Below, in pieces: positions 41,989 to 49,868 of a DNA stretch of 52,358 bases. Under the pieces are notes generated by a model, which saw only the letters and a list, made by a program, of their open reading frames with translations, was not told the origin of the DNA and searched no databases. The stretch is from JBLHOS01 sp047623825 (lineage in GTDB: Bacteria > Pseudomonadota > Alphaproteobacteria > Rhodobacterales > Rhodobacteraceae). The stretch is taken from contig JBLHOS010000010.1 in assembly GCA_047623825.1 (NCBI GenBank), positions 1-52,358 on the forward strand, in the 5' to 3' direction. Positions within the stretch are counted from its first letter, which is position 1. The number at the start of each line of letters is the position of its first letter. The position numbers were made by a program, and so were the translations under genes.

Positions 41989-42529
41989 AAACCAGAGCCT
42001 AAAACAGGTCTTTTTGCAGGTTTGGCAGCAACTGCAGTTTGGCCTAACTGATCGCGCATATCCCGCTAGATTTCCTACATTTGCCACGATTGGATCCACC
42101 GGCCCCGAGATGCGTACCTTGGTTCTGCGCGGTGTTGATGCTGATGCGATGGAGCTTGAGTTGCACACAGACCGGGCGTCTGCCAAGACTGGTGAACTTT
42201 GCATTGATCCGCGCGCAGCCCTGCATATCTGGCTGCCCACGCTACAGTTGCAGATCCGCATGCGCGGAACGGTTGCGATGATCCATGCGGATCCGGCGCG
42301 CTGGGCTGCCATCCCAGACGCCGCGCGGCGTGGTTATGGCGCTACCCCATCTCCCGGGGTCGAAATAGCGTCGCCCGAGGAGCATGTAATCACACCTGAT
42401 ATGGCGCGCCATACAGCCTTGCGGTGTGTCCTGAACGAAATTGAGACCCTTCAACTGGATAAATCGGCCCATCGCCGGGCCATTTTTCAACGCGTGGATG
42501 GGTGGCAAGGGCGTTGGTGCGCGCCTTAA
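41981..42529 (+). CDS. PNPOx-like FMN-binding protein
   Basis: A 182-residue protein with the split-barrel flavin fold of the pyridoxamine 5'-phosphate oxidase family. Sequence such as FPTFATIGSTGPEMRTLVLRGVD, ELHTDRASAKTGELCIDPRAALHIW and LQIRMRGTV matches the FMN-binding core. The C-terminal half is less conserved. It may use FMN or F420-like cofactors; the substrate is unknown. Its ATG overlaps the stop of the lipocalin-like gene by eight bases, ending a four-gene run. Confidence 0.85.
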   Translation: MSENQSLKQVFLQVWQQLQFGLTDRAYPARFPTFATIGSTGPEMRTLVLRGVDADAMELELHTDRASAKTGELCIDPRAALHIWLPTLQLQIRMRGTVAMIHADPARWAAIPDAARRGYGATPSPGVEIASPEEHVITPDMARHTALRCVLNEIETLQLDKSAHRRAIFQRVDGWQGRWCAP

Positions 42530-42537
42530 CCGGACGC

Positions 42538-43344
42538 CTACACCGGTGGGTTAAGCAGTAGTTTCATTAACGGGCTGTCAGCCTCTGCCAATCCGTCAAT
42601 CACATTGAAATGATGCGCGCCGGGTAGATGACAGGCGCGTGTCGCTGCACCCGATCCTTGCCAAATGTTGGCCAACAGATCAGTTTGGCGTCGAAACTCT
42701 GGCCGCTCTTTTGTGCCAACGATCGCTGTCAGGCGTGTTCCGGGGGCTGGCGTGGCCAAGGCAGGGCTCTGGGCAACGGCTTCGGCCTCTGACATCTTCA
42801 GGACATCGTTGATATTGGTGTTCAGTAAGGGGCGTAGATCATGCACACCTGAGATGCTGACGACATGGGCAATGCGGGCTGCAACCTTGGCAGGCAGAAC
42901 ACCTGCACAGGCTAGACGTGTGACCAGATGCCCCCCAGCCGAATGCCCCGTCAGATAAATTGGTCCGTCGATCCGGCTTGCCAGCTGGATAATCGCTGCG
43001 ACCATCTCGGCGGAAATCTCAGACACCTTGGCATCAGGCGCCAAGCTATAAGATGGCATCGCAACCGCATGGTCCAATGATAGGGGACCAGCTGATAGAT
43101 GGGACCAATCGTGGCGATGAAACGCCTTCCAATATCCGCCATGAATATAAACCGTCAGGGCAGTTGGCGTGCGGTTGGGCAAGAACAGGTCGGTCTGCTG
43201 ACGTGCGTTGGCCCCATACGATAAAACCTCGGGTGGTGTATGGGCGCGAAACTGCGCGGCGGCGGCGGCCCATTTCAAGGGGTATGCCTCAGCCCCGTCA
43301 ATATACGCCGCGTTTTGGTACGCATCGTCCCAATCTGTGATCAT
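42538..43344 (-). CDS. Kynurenine formamidase-like alpha/beta hydrolase
   Basis: A 268-residue alpha/beta hydrolase. The oxyanion motif HGGYW is at residues 68-72 and the nucleophile elbow GHSAGG at 133-138, giving Ser135. The GYW variant is typical of alpha/beta-type kynurenine formamidase and related carboxylesterases. A likely catalytic histidine is in LPGAHHFNVI. No other tryptophan-catabolism genes adjoin, so the substrate is inferred only from the motif. ATG 43344 lies behind AAGGGGC. Confidence 0.83.
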   Translation of the reverse strand: MITDWDDAYQNAAYIDGAEAYPLKWAAAAAQFRAHTPPEVLSYGANARQQTDLFLPNRTPTALTVYIHGGYWKAFHRHDWSHLSAGPLSLDHAVAMPSYSLAPDAKVSEISAEMVAAIIQLASRIDGPIYLTGHSAGGHLVTRLACAGVLPAKVAARIAHVVSISGVHDLRPLLNTNINDVLKMSEAEAVAQSPALATPAPGTRLTAIVGTKERPEFRRQTDLLANIWQGSGAATRACHLPGAHHFNVIDGLAEADSPLMKLLLNPPV

Positions 43345-43539
43345 CTTTTGCCCCTTGCCCTTGCCCTGTTTGAGTTATCCTTTGGGGACCTGCGCTGGCA
43401 AGGGCTTTGGGTCGAACGTGACAGGTGCGCCCAGATTAAAAGGTCAAGCGGTGATCAATCAGAAAACGGGCCTCTTACAGCTTTTAATAGGCCAATGGCA
43501 TCTTTGCAGAAGCTGCGGGTATTGTTTGAAAACGCTCAG

Positions 43540-43827
43540 TCATTTCCGTTTTAAAAGATCGCCTTGGGGGTAATCCGCCGCAAAGGGTGCGGGCACGCGT
43601 TGCAATGGCACTAGGCTAAAGTTCGATTGTGTTCCGCCGAAATGGTCCAACGCCTGCCCGACCTCTTACCTATGCGCAACGCCACTCATCGGGCTAACGT
43701 CTTCGGCCATGTGATCGGCAAAAAGCATCGCAGGCGCGCGGATGCTGTCGATGTCGTGGTGCTTATGATCAGCAAAAAACTCCTTGGTATTATTGACCTT
43801 CAACAGAGCAAAGAGGGCCTTCTCCAT
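43540..43827 (-). pseudogene. DUF2461-family pseudogene with internal deletion
   Basis: The minus strand carries two protein-like pieces in the same frame. From ATG 43827, 53 codons include KALFALLKVNNTKEFFADHK and IRAPAMLFADHMAEDVSPM, like the N-terminal half of DUF2461 (NN-T-K-x-x-F and K-x-x-x-x-x-I-R-x-P). A TAA (43666-43668) follows. Reading on, EVGQALDHFGG and RVPAPFAADYPQGDLLKRK end at TGA 43540-43542, matching the family's C-terminal RxPxPFAxDHPxxxLLKRK pattern. Roughly 100 central residues appear to be missing. The match is from memory. The rest of 43345-43921 holds no further gene I can support. Confidence 0.55.
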
Positions 43828-43921
43828 CACGGGGCAAGTTGCCGTATATCCGTTTTGCTAGGCTTATCCCCGGTTTTGCTTGACAGCTTTGTTGCGAGCG
43901 GCGCACAACCCGAGTGTCGAA

Positions 43922-44110
43922 GGTTCTTCGCGGCGCTGAGCGTCCGAGGATGAAAAGGGAACCCGGTGCGGATTAGCCAATAGGCGCCAAACCCGGGACT
44001 GCCCCCGCAACTGTGAGTGGTGAGCGACGGCTGATTATGCCACTGGGACTTGTCCTGGGAAGGCCAGCCGACCGCGGTGATCCACAAGTCAGGAGACCTG
44101 CCAGCGACCG
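43922..44110 (+). ncRNA. Cobalamin riboswitch
   Basis: The 5' leader upstream of the cobalt transporter contains the full string of B12-riboswitch conserved elements in order: AAGGGAA (43955-43961), CCCGGGACTGCCCCCGCAAC (43992-44011) in the core, GCCACTGG (44039 on), CTGGGAAGGC (44055-44064) of the B12 box, and AGTCAGGAGACCTGCC (44087-44102) closing the P1 side. Ligand is adenosylcobalamin or a related cobalamin. Binding would lower expression of the DUF4198-CbiMLQO operon starting at 44240. About 130 bases between it and that gene would hold the expression platform; I cannot tell whether it acts by termination or by hiding the ribosome site. Confidence 0.93.
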
Positions 44111-44239
44111 GGGCTTAGGCCTTGATTTCACCGGACGCCGGGGGGTGTGTTTGGCGGTTGGGCCCAGCCTGTCCGTTTTCCTTCCAGCGTCTCAGTTTTG
44201 GTTTCCACGGGTGTGTGGAGCAGGTTTTGGAGACGTCTG

Positions 44240-45034
44240 ATGACGTATCGTCGATCTATTGCAGTCGCTTGCCTTGCAGTCATGTTTCCCGCAATGGCCG
44301 CTGCACATTTCCAGTTGGTGTACACTGATGAGGCGTTGATTAGCACAGCGGGTGACGTGCCCGTTCAGTTGATTTTCTGGCATCCGATCGATAACGGCCC
44401 AGTCATGAGTATGGCGATGCCGCAAGCCGTCTACGCCGTTCATCGTGGCGAAAAGATTGATCTGATCGATAGCCTGACCCCCTTTACCTTTAGCACTGGC
44501 CATAGTCAGGGCGTCGCCTGGGAGGCTGTTTTGCCTGTGCGTCGGTCAGGCGACTACGTGGTGGTCGTAGAGCCTGCGCCGTATTTTGACGCCAGCGAAG
44601 GCATCTTTATCCAGCAATTCACCAAGTCATTTGTCAGCTACAATGAAGTCCCAACGGATTGGAGTGAGCCAGTCGGTTTGCCGACCGAGATCTTACCGAT
44701 GAACCGCCCAAGCAATATTTTGGCAGGCTCAACGTTCACTGGTCAGGTCGTGGCGCTGGGTGTGCCGATGGCGGGTGTTACCGTTGAGATCGAATACATT
44801 TCAGCCGAACCAGATCATGCCAGCCGGGCTTCGGGTGTTCAGACCAGCGATGCGATGCCGGGCGGGACACTGATCGCGCTAACCGATGTAAATGGCATGT
44901 TCACCTTTGGTATTCCGCGCGCCGGCCATTGGGGGTTTGCCGCCCTTGGATCAGGCCCTGTTACTGAACATGAGGGTCAGATCCTGTCGCAAGATGCAGT
45001 CTTATGGGTCCGGGCCTGGGACATGTCGCAATGA
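44240..45034 (+). CDS. DUF4198-family periplasmic metal-uptake protein
   Basis: A 264-residue exported protein of the DUF4198 family (often called NikK in nickel/cobalt importer operons). The signal peptide is MTYRRSIAVACLAVMFPAMA, after which the mature part starts HFQLVYTDEALI; an N-terminal histidine after cleavage is common in this family. The C-terminus is a transthyretin-like domain (GVPMAGVTVEIEYIS, GGTLIALTDVNGMFTFGIPRAGHW). ATG 44240 has GGAG seven bases upstream. It likely delivers metal to the ECF importer whose genes follow. Confidence 0.85.
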   Translation: MTYRRSIAVACLAVMFPAMAAAHFQLVYTDEALISTAGDVPVQLIFWHPIDNGPVMSMAMPQAVYAVHRGEKIDLIDSLTPFTFSTGHSQGVAWEAVLPVRRSGDYVVVVEPAPYFDASEGIFIQQFTKSFVSYNEVPTDWSEPVGLPTEILPMNRPSNILAGSTFTGQVVALGVPMAGVTVEIEYISAEPDHASRASGVQTSDAMPGGTLIALTDVNGMFTFGIPRAGHWGFAALGSGPVTEHEGQILSQDAVLWVRAWDMSQ

Positions 45035-45043
45035 GGGGCCGAC

Positions 45044-45661
45044 ATGCATATCGTTGATGGTGCGCTCAGCAATCAGGTTGTGATCGCGGGGGCGGTGGCC
45101 GCGATCGCCGGTGTGGGCTACGGCCTGCGCGCCCTACCGCTGGAAAAGATCCCGGCGGCTGGCGTTTTGGCAGCCAGCTTTTTCGTGGCCTCACTGATCT
45201 ACGTGCCGATCGGACCATCCTCGGTGCACCTGATCCTGAATGGATTAGCAGGCGTCATCTTGGGATGGGCCGCGTTTCCGGCCCTTTTTGTCGGGCTGGT
45301 TCTGCAATCCGTATTTTTCGGGTTCGGCGGATTGACCGTCCTTGGGATCAACACAGTCAACATCGCCATGCCCGCGGTGCTAGCAGGGCTGTTGGTGCGA
45401 CCATTTTTAGCGCGGGCAACGCCAAGGACAGCGGCCATTCTGGGTGGGTTTGCTGGCGGGTTGGCAATCGCGCTGACCACACTTTTTGTGGCCCTATCCT
45501 TGGCATTATCAGGGGACGCGTTCATCCCGGCGGCGAAATTGGTCCTCATCAGCCATGTTCCAGTGATCGTCATCGAGGCTGTCTTAACCGGTTCTGCGGT
45601 ATATTTGGCCAAGCAGGTCATGCCTGAATTGTTTACGTCGTTCAAGCAGGCGCCAATATGA
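45044..45661 (+). CDS. cbiM: CbiM, cobalt ECF transporter S-component
   Basis: A 205-residue substrate-capture membrane subunit with about six hydrophobic segments. The N-terminus MHIVDGALS fits the CbiM/NikM pattern, in which the first residues, including His2, bind the metal ion. FVGLVLQSVFFGFGGLTVLGINTVNIAMP is the conserved core. Metal is Co2+ or Ni2+; the cobalamin riboswitch argues for cobalt. It starts nine bases after the DUF4198 gene and overlaps the next by four. Confidence 0.93.
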   Translation: MHIVDGALSNQVVIAGAVAAIAGVGYGLRALPLEKIPAAGVLAASFFVASLIYVPIGPSSVHLILNGLAGVILGWAAFPALFVGLVLQSVFFGFGGLTVLGINTVNIAMPAVLAGLLVRPFLARATPRTAAILGGFAGGLAIALTTLFVALSLALSGDAFIPAAKLVLISHVPVIVIEAVLTGSAVYLAKQVMPELFTSFKQAPI

Positions 45662-46242
45662 GGGCGGGCCTCCTGACCCTTTGTCTGATGTGTGCAGCTG
45701 CGCCCGCGATTGCGCACCGCGTGATCCTGTCGGTCTTTGCCTCAGGCGATCAGATCGAGGGTGAACTGGGTTTTTCAAACGGCACCATCGCGGCTGGGAC
45801 ATTGGTTGAGGTTTTCGATCCCGAAGGAGCAAAGTTGGGTGAGGCGATCACCGACGCCGAGGGCTTTTTTGTTTACGAACCCAGGCAGCAGATTACCCAT
45901 GTCTTTCGCGCCAATCTGGGGCAGGGGCACGTAGCTGAGGTGACGATGCCGGTCGTGGACCTGCCGCGTCATCTGGCGAGTGACGGCGCAATCTTGGCGC
46001 CAAGCCCCGCGGGTGCAATGGCGGAAAGCACAATCCAACGACCTGTCACCAGTCCGGATCTCGAAGATTTGATCGCCTCGATTGTCCACGATGAAGTGCG
46101 CCTGCTTCGGCGCGAGGTTGCGGCCTACCGCGAAAAAAACGACCTGCAAAGTATTCTGGGCGGTATCGGCTATATCGTCGGCCTGTTTGGTGTTGGGTTT
46201 TATCTGGCCGCCCGACGCAAATTGAAGGACTTAGGCCAATGA
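45658..46242 (+). CDS. CbiL/NikL-like accessory subunit
   Basis: A 194-residue protein with signal peptide (residues 1-19, ending PAIA, mature HRVILSVFASG) and one C-terminal transmembrane helix (about 165-185, GGIGYIVGLFGVGFYLAAR). The lumenal part resembles an Ig/transthyretin-like fold of the NikL/CbiL type, taking the position CbiN holds in enteric cobalt transporters. Its neighbours CbiM and CbiQ support a role in delivering or gating metal. ATG 45658 overlaps the cbiM stop as ATGA. Confidence 0.85.
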   Translation: MRAGLLTLCLMCAAAPAIAHRVILSVFASGDQIEGELGFSNGTIAAGTLVEVFDPEGAKLGEAITDAEGFFVYEPRQQITHVFRANLGQGHVAEVTMPVVDLPRHLASDGAILAPSPAGAMAESTIQRPVTSPDLEDLIASIVHDEVRLLRREVAAYREKNDLQSILGGIGYIVGLFGVGFYLAARRKLKDLGQ

Positions 46243-47000
46243 CCTATGTCTTGCCGGATATTGTGCGGGCTGAGGCGCTGGACAGCATCGATGCGCGCGT
46301 CCGAATCGTGGCAACCGCGATCTTTGCAATGGTCACCGTTGGCCTGTCGTCAATCTTGGTTCTGGCCCTGGCCCTTGCAGCGTCAGTCGGGGTTCTGGTG
46401 ATGTCGGGCCGCCCGATGGTCGGGACATTGCGCCGGATGGCGGCGATGGACGGGTTCATCATCTTTATGTTGGCCACGCTGCCCTTTACGGTGCCGGGTC
46501 AGCCGATGGTCACGGTTTGGGGCATCTCGGCTTCTTGGGCCGGGTTATGGATGGCGGTTGAGATTGCGTTGACTGCAAACGCGGTGATCTTGATGGTTCT
46601 GGTGCTGATCGGTGGACTTGAGGCAACATCTCTGGGCCACGCCCTTCATGCGCTTCGCGTGCCTGCGCGATTGGTTCATCTTCTGTTGTTTACGGTGCGC
46701 TATATTGATGTGCTGCGGCAGGAATATATTCGGATGCGGGCGGCGATGACGGCACGCGGGTTCCGGGCCAGCACATCTTTGCATTGCTACCGCAGCTACG
46801 GTTATTTGGTTGGTATGATGCTGGTGCGCGCCATGGACCGGTCAGAGCGGATCATGGCGGCAATGAAATGCCGTGGGTTTACTGGCCAAATGCCGGTTAT
46901 CGCCCAGTTCCGCATGACCATGGCTGATGCGCAATTTATCATTTTGTTCGGAGCCATATTGGTCAGCCTTATTATGTTGGATATCACCCATGTTGTTTGA
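46239..47000 (+). CDS. cbiQ: CbiQ, ECF transporter T-component
   Basis: A 253-residue membrane coupling subunit that links CbiM to the ATPase. Five to six hydrophobic segments are visible. The family cytoplasmic motifs include ALHALRVPARLVHLLLFTVRY, YIRMRAAMTARGFRA and RSERIMAAMKCRGFTG; the two A-x-x-x-R-G/C-R-G-F elements are the ATPase contact sites. It overlaps the upstream gene by four bases and cbiO by 11. Confidence 0.93.
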   Translation: MTYVLPDIVRAEALDSIDARVRIVATAIFAMVTVGLSSILVLALALAASVGVLVMSGRPMVGTLRRMAAMDGFIIFMLATLPFTVPGQPMVTVWGISASWAGLWMAVEIALTANAVILMVLVLIGGLEATSLGHALHALRVPARLVHLLLFTVRYIDVLRQEYIRMRAAMTARGFRASTSLHCYRSYGYLVGMMLVRAMDRSERIMAAMKCRGFTGQMPVIAQFRMTMADAQFIILFGAILVSLIMLDITHVV

Positions 47001-47685
47001 GCTAGAGGCCATTCAATTTGGCTATCCCGGTCAGGCCCAAGTGCTGAGCAATGCGGCCTTGTCATTGGCCACTGGGGAGCGTTTGGCGATTACCGGTCAT
47101 AATGGCGCCGGCAAATCCACGCTGCTGCGGATCATGGTTGGCCTTTTGCGCCCATTGTCGGGCCGCGTCACCGCTTTTGGTGCTGAGCGGCAAACGGAAG
47201 CCAGTTTTCACGACGTCCGCCGTCGCGCAGGGTTGGTGTTCCAAGACCCTGATGATCAACTTTTTTGCCCAACAGTGGTTGAGGATATCGCCTTTGGCCC
47301 GCTCAATCTGGGTCAAAGTCGCGCGCAGGCGCTGGATGCCGTGGACTGGGTTCTGACAGAACTGGATCTGATGCATTTGCGGGATCGGGTTACCCACCGG
47401 CTGTCGGGGGGTGAAAAGCGTCTAATCTCACTCGCATCGGTTTTGGTGATGTCGCCTGAGGTGCTGTTACTGGATGAGCCGACAAACGCGCTGGACGAAG
47501 AGAACGAGGCCCGGCTGATTGAAATTTTGCAGGGCCTACCACAAGCAATGGTGCTGATCAGCCATGATCCGCATTTTCGTCGCAAGATCGCAGGGCGGAC
47601 CCTAAAGTTGGAAAATGGGCGGTTGAGCGAACCACAACCGACGTGTCGCAATGCGGTTGCCGCTAAACTGGCTTCTGCTGGTTAG
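46990..47685 (+). CDS. cbiO: CbiO, cobalt ECF transporter ATPase
   Basis: A 231-residue ABC ATPase. Walker A GHNGAGKST lies at residues about 37-45, the signature is LSGGEKR, and Walker B is VLLLDEPTNALDEEN. Start ATG 46990 lies inside the end of cbiQ; the frame continues upstream to 46927 within cbiQ without ABC sequence. It closes the riboswitch-controlled operon. A short unassigned frame follows on the other strand. Confidence 0.94.
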   Translation: MLFELEAIQFGYPGQAQVLSNAALSLATGERLAITGHNGAGKSTLLRIMVGLLRPLSGRVTAFGAERQTEASFHDVRRRAGLVFQDPDDQLFCPTVVEDIAFGPLNLGQSRAQALDAVDWVLTELDLMHLRDRVTHRLSGGEKRLISLASVLVMSPEVLLLDEPTNALDEENEARLIEILQGLPQAMVLISHDPHFRRKIAGRTLKLENGRLSEPQPTCRNAVAAKLASAG

Positions 47686-47828
47686 TTTAGGGACAGCCCC
47701 AGTTCAGCCATAGAATACGACCGCGCTGCCGCTTCAAAAGCAATGGGCACGATCCCTTCCAGAATGGGCCGCCAGAAACAGCCCTCGAATATAAGGTGCG
47801 GTGGCGATTCTTTCGGTCGGGACGGCAA
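47682..47828 (-). other. Unassigned 48-codon frame downstream of cbiO
   Basis: On the minus strand a frame from TTG 47828 to TAA 47682-47684 encodes 48 residues. Its second half reads protein-like (GCFWRPILEGIVPIAFEAA, SYSMAELGLSLN). A neighbouring frame also reads protein-like (CPMNQRSLIAVPTERIATAP), so this may be a decayed, frameshifted gene end. I do not recognise the family. It could equally be chance. The rest of 47686-48041 holds nothing else I can support. Confidence 0.25.
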
Positions 47829-48041
47829 TCAGGCTGCGCTGGTTCATGGGGCACAAGCCTACTATTTCTGATCCGTCATTTCAATTTGTCCGAATACGTC
47901 AGAGTGGATGTTCGCCGGAAAAACTTGTGCCGTCGCCAACTTCCAAACTGTCAGGCTGCGTCATTTTCGCAATTTCTAGGCTAATTTTAGCTGATTTGGG
48001 TGTTTGGCGCCCGGTATAGTTGAAACTGACTCGCATCCGCA

Positions 48042-48069
48042 TTGACTTCTTGCGAATTACTCTCATTAT
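48042..48069 (+). promoter_or_regulatory. Putative promoter of the sit operon
   Basis: TTGACT at 48042-48047 (five of six) and CATTAT at 48064-48069 (four of six) are 16 bases apart. The start codon of sitA is 32 bases further on. The -10 element coincides with the Fur/Mur-like box, consistent with repression by metal. Consensus reasoning only. Confidence 0.4.
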
Positions 48070-48070
48070 C
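48052..48070. promoter_or_regulatory. Fur/Mur-like operator upstream of sitA
   Basis: GCGAATTACTCTCATTATC matches the 19-base Fur consensus at 13 positions (14 on the other strand). It overlaps the -10 of the sitA promoter. Alphaproteobacterial Mur, a Fur relative, controls sit operons in response to manganese, so this is a reasonable operator, but the alphaproteobacterial Mur box differs from the enteric Fur box. Confidence 0.4.
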
Positions 48071-48100
48071 ATCTGTACAAGTATGTTTATAGGAGCCCGA

Positions 48101-49051
48101 ATGTTACACCGTATGACTTTGATGCTGACAATGCTGTTTGCGATGGCCACTGCCGCGCAGGCACAAGACCGGCTGAGTGTCGTCGCCACCACTGGTATGA
48201 TTGCAGACGCTGCGCGTCAAATCGGTGGCGATGCCGTCGCGGTGCGCGCCTTAATGGGTCCCGGTGTTGATCCGCATTCCTATCGTCAAACCCGCAGCGA
48301 TATCGTTGCGATGACACGGGCTGATCTGGTGCTTTGGCATGGCCTTTATCTTGAGGCGCAGATGGAAGAGTTCTTTGTTGATCTTGATCGTACGCGCACC
48401 GTTGTGGCAGTGGCTGAGGCTATCCCAGTGAACCTGCTGCGTGGGAATCAAGATTATGAAGACCGGTTTGACCCGCATGTCTGGATGGATCCGCTGCTGT
48501 GGTCGCGAGTTGTCCTTGAGGTGCGCGATACGCTGATCGCTGTTGCCCCTGAACATGCCGACCTCTTTACTGCGAACACCGCCGCCCATCTGGCAGAGTT
48601 GTTGGAGTTGGCCAGTTATGCGCAGAACGTCCTGTCTACGGTTCCAACCGAGGCCCGTGTTCTGCTGACCGCCCATGATGCCTTCAACTATTTTGGCGCT
48701 GCTTATGGGTTTGAGGTTTTGGGCATTCAAGGCATCTCAACTGAGAGTGAGGCGGGTCTTGTTCGGATTTCGGACTTAGTGGATGTGCTGGTATCACGCG
48801 ACATCGGCGCCGTTTTTGTCGAAAGCTCGGTCTCACCGCGCAATATCCGCGCGTTAATCGAGGGGGCTGGTGCCCTGGGCCACGAAGTCGTCATCGGCGG
48901 GGAGCTTTTCTCCGACGCGATGGGACCGGACGGCAGCTATGAAGGCACCTATCTTGGAATGATTGATCACAACGTCTCCACCATCGCCGCGGCGTTGGGG
49001 GGACAGGTGCCTGATGCGGGCCGTTTGGGCCTGCTGGGCGAGGGGGGGTGA
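48101..49051 (+). CDS. sitA: SitA, manganese/iron ABC substrate-binding protein
   Basis: A 316-residue periplasmic protein of the cluster A-I (TroA/ZnuA/SitA) family. The signal peptide is residues 1-21. The metal ligands His59 (DPHSYR) and His126 (FDPHVWMD) are visible, with later Glu (TESEAG) and Asp (IDHNV) candidates. It has no His-rich loop, favouring a Mn/Fe-type over a Zn-type protein. ATG 48101 has AGGAG six bases upstream; the frame continues back to 48020. It starts the sitABCD operon. Confidence 0.9.
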   Translation: MLHRMTLMLTMLFAMATAAQAQDRLSVVATTGMIADAARQIGGDAVAVRALMGPGVDPHSYRQTRSDIVAMTRADLVLWHGLYLEAQMEEFFVDLDRTRTVVAVAEAIPVNLLRGNQDYEDRFDPHVWMDPLLWSRVVLEVRDTLIAVAPEHADLFTANTAAHLAELLELASYAQNVLSTVPTEARVLLTAHDAFNYFGAAYGFEVLGIQGISTESEAGLVRISDLVDVLVSRDIGAVFVESSVSPRNIRALIEGAGALGHEVVIGGELFSDAMGPDGSYEGTYLGMIDHNVSTIAAALGGQVPDAGRLGLLGEGG

Positions 49052-49055
49052 GGCC

Positions 49056-49865
49056 ATGACACCGACAAATCTGACTGTCGCAACTGATGCTGGAAAATCC
49101 GTTATTCCCGAACAGGGCCCAACTGCGCTGGAGCTGCGCGGGATCACGGTTTCATATGGCCAAAAACCTGCTGTCTTTTCTGTTGATGCAACGATGCCCG
49201 AAGGATCAATGACAGCTATCATTGGCCCCAATGGCGCCGGTAAATCGACCCTTCTAAAGGCCGCACTGGGCGTTGTGCCTTTGGTGTCGGGCCGGGTAAA
49301 GTTTTTTGACCATTCCCTTGGTCAGATGCGGGGGCGGTTGGCCTATGTGCCGCAACGCGCGAGTGTCGACTGGGACTTTCCAACTCGTGTGATCGATGTG
49401 GTCTTGATGGGCCTTTACCGCGAACTGGGTTTGCTGGGCTTCTTGCGACCGCGCCACAAGGCGGCGGCATTGCAGGCATTGGCGCGCGTTGGCATGGATA
49501 GTTTCGCGGATCGTCAGATCGGACAGCTTTCGGGTGGTCAGCAGCAACGAGTCTTTTTAGCACGTGCTTTGGCGCAACAGGCAGATCTTTATCTGCTGGA
49601 TGAACCCTTTGCTGGCGTTGATGCCGCTACCGAAAAGGCCATCATAAGTGTCCTAAAGGACCTGCAGGCTGAGGGGCGCACCGTTGTTGTGGTGCACCAT
49701 GACCTGTCGACTGTGTCAGAGTATTTCGACCGGGTCTTGATGATCGCCACCCGCAAAATTGCCGAGGGCACTGTGGCCGAGGCGTTTACCGCTGAGACAC
49801 TGGCCGACACCTATGGCGGTCGTCTGGCTGAGGCGCAGATTAATCAGCTGCACCTGACCGCCTGA
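49056..49865 (+). CDS. sitB: SitB, metal ABC transporter ATPase
   Basis: A 269-residue ATPase. Walker A GPNGAGKST, the signature LSGGQQQR and Walker B LYLLDEPFAGVD are present, and VPQRASVDWDFPTRVIDVVLMGLY is the typical Mn/Zn-ABC Q-loop region. ATG 49056 is used because family sequence begins about 25 residues later; the frame upstream lies inside sitA. It is followed by sitC three bases after its stop. Confidence 0.92.
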   Translation: MTPTNLTVATDAGKSVIPEQGPTALELRGITVSYGQKPAVFSVDATMPEGSMTAIIGPNGAGKSTLLKAALGVVPLVSGRVKFFDHSLGQMRGRLAYVPQRASVDWDFPTRVIDVVLMGLYRELGLLGFLRPRHKAAALQALARVGMDSFADRQIGQLSGGQQQRVFLARALAQQADLYLLDEPFAGVDAATEKAIISVLKDLQAEGRTVVVVHHDLSTVSEYFDRVLMIATRKIAEGTVAEAFTAETLADTYGGRLAEAQINQLHLTA

Positions 49866-49868
49866 CAG

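Noticed and set aside
43208..43573. Plus-strand frame over the hydrolase start
   Set aside because: It runs antisense to the kynurenine formamidase-like gene and then into a non-coding gap; no ribosome site or family match.
43627..43953. Plus-strand 108-codon frame
   Set aside because: It overlaps both the DUF2461 remnant on the other strand and the riboswitch core, and its protein is unlike any family.
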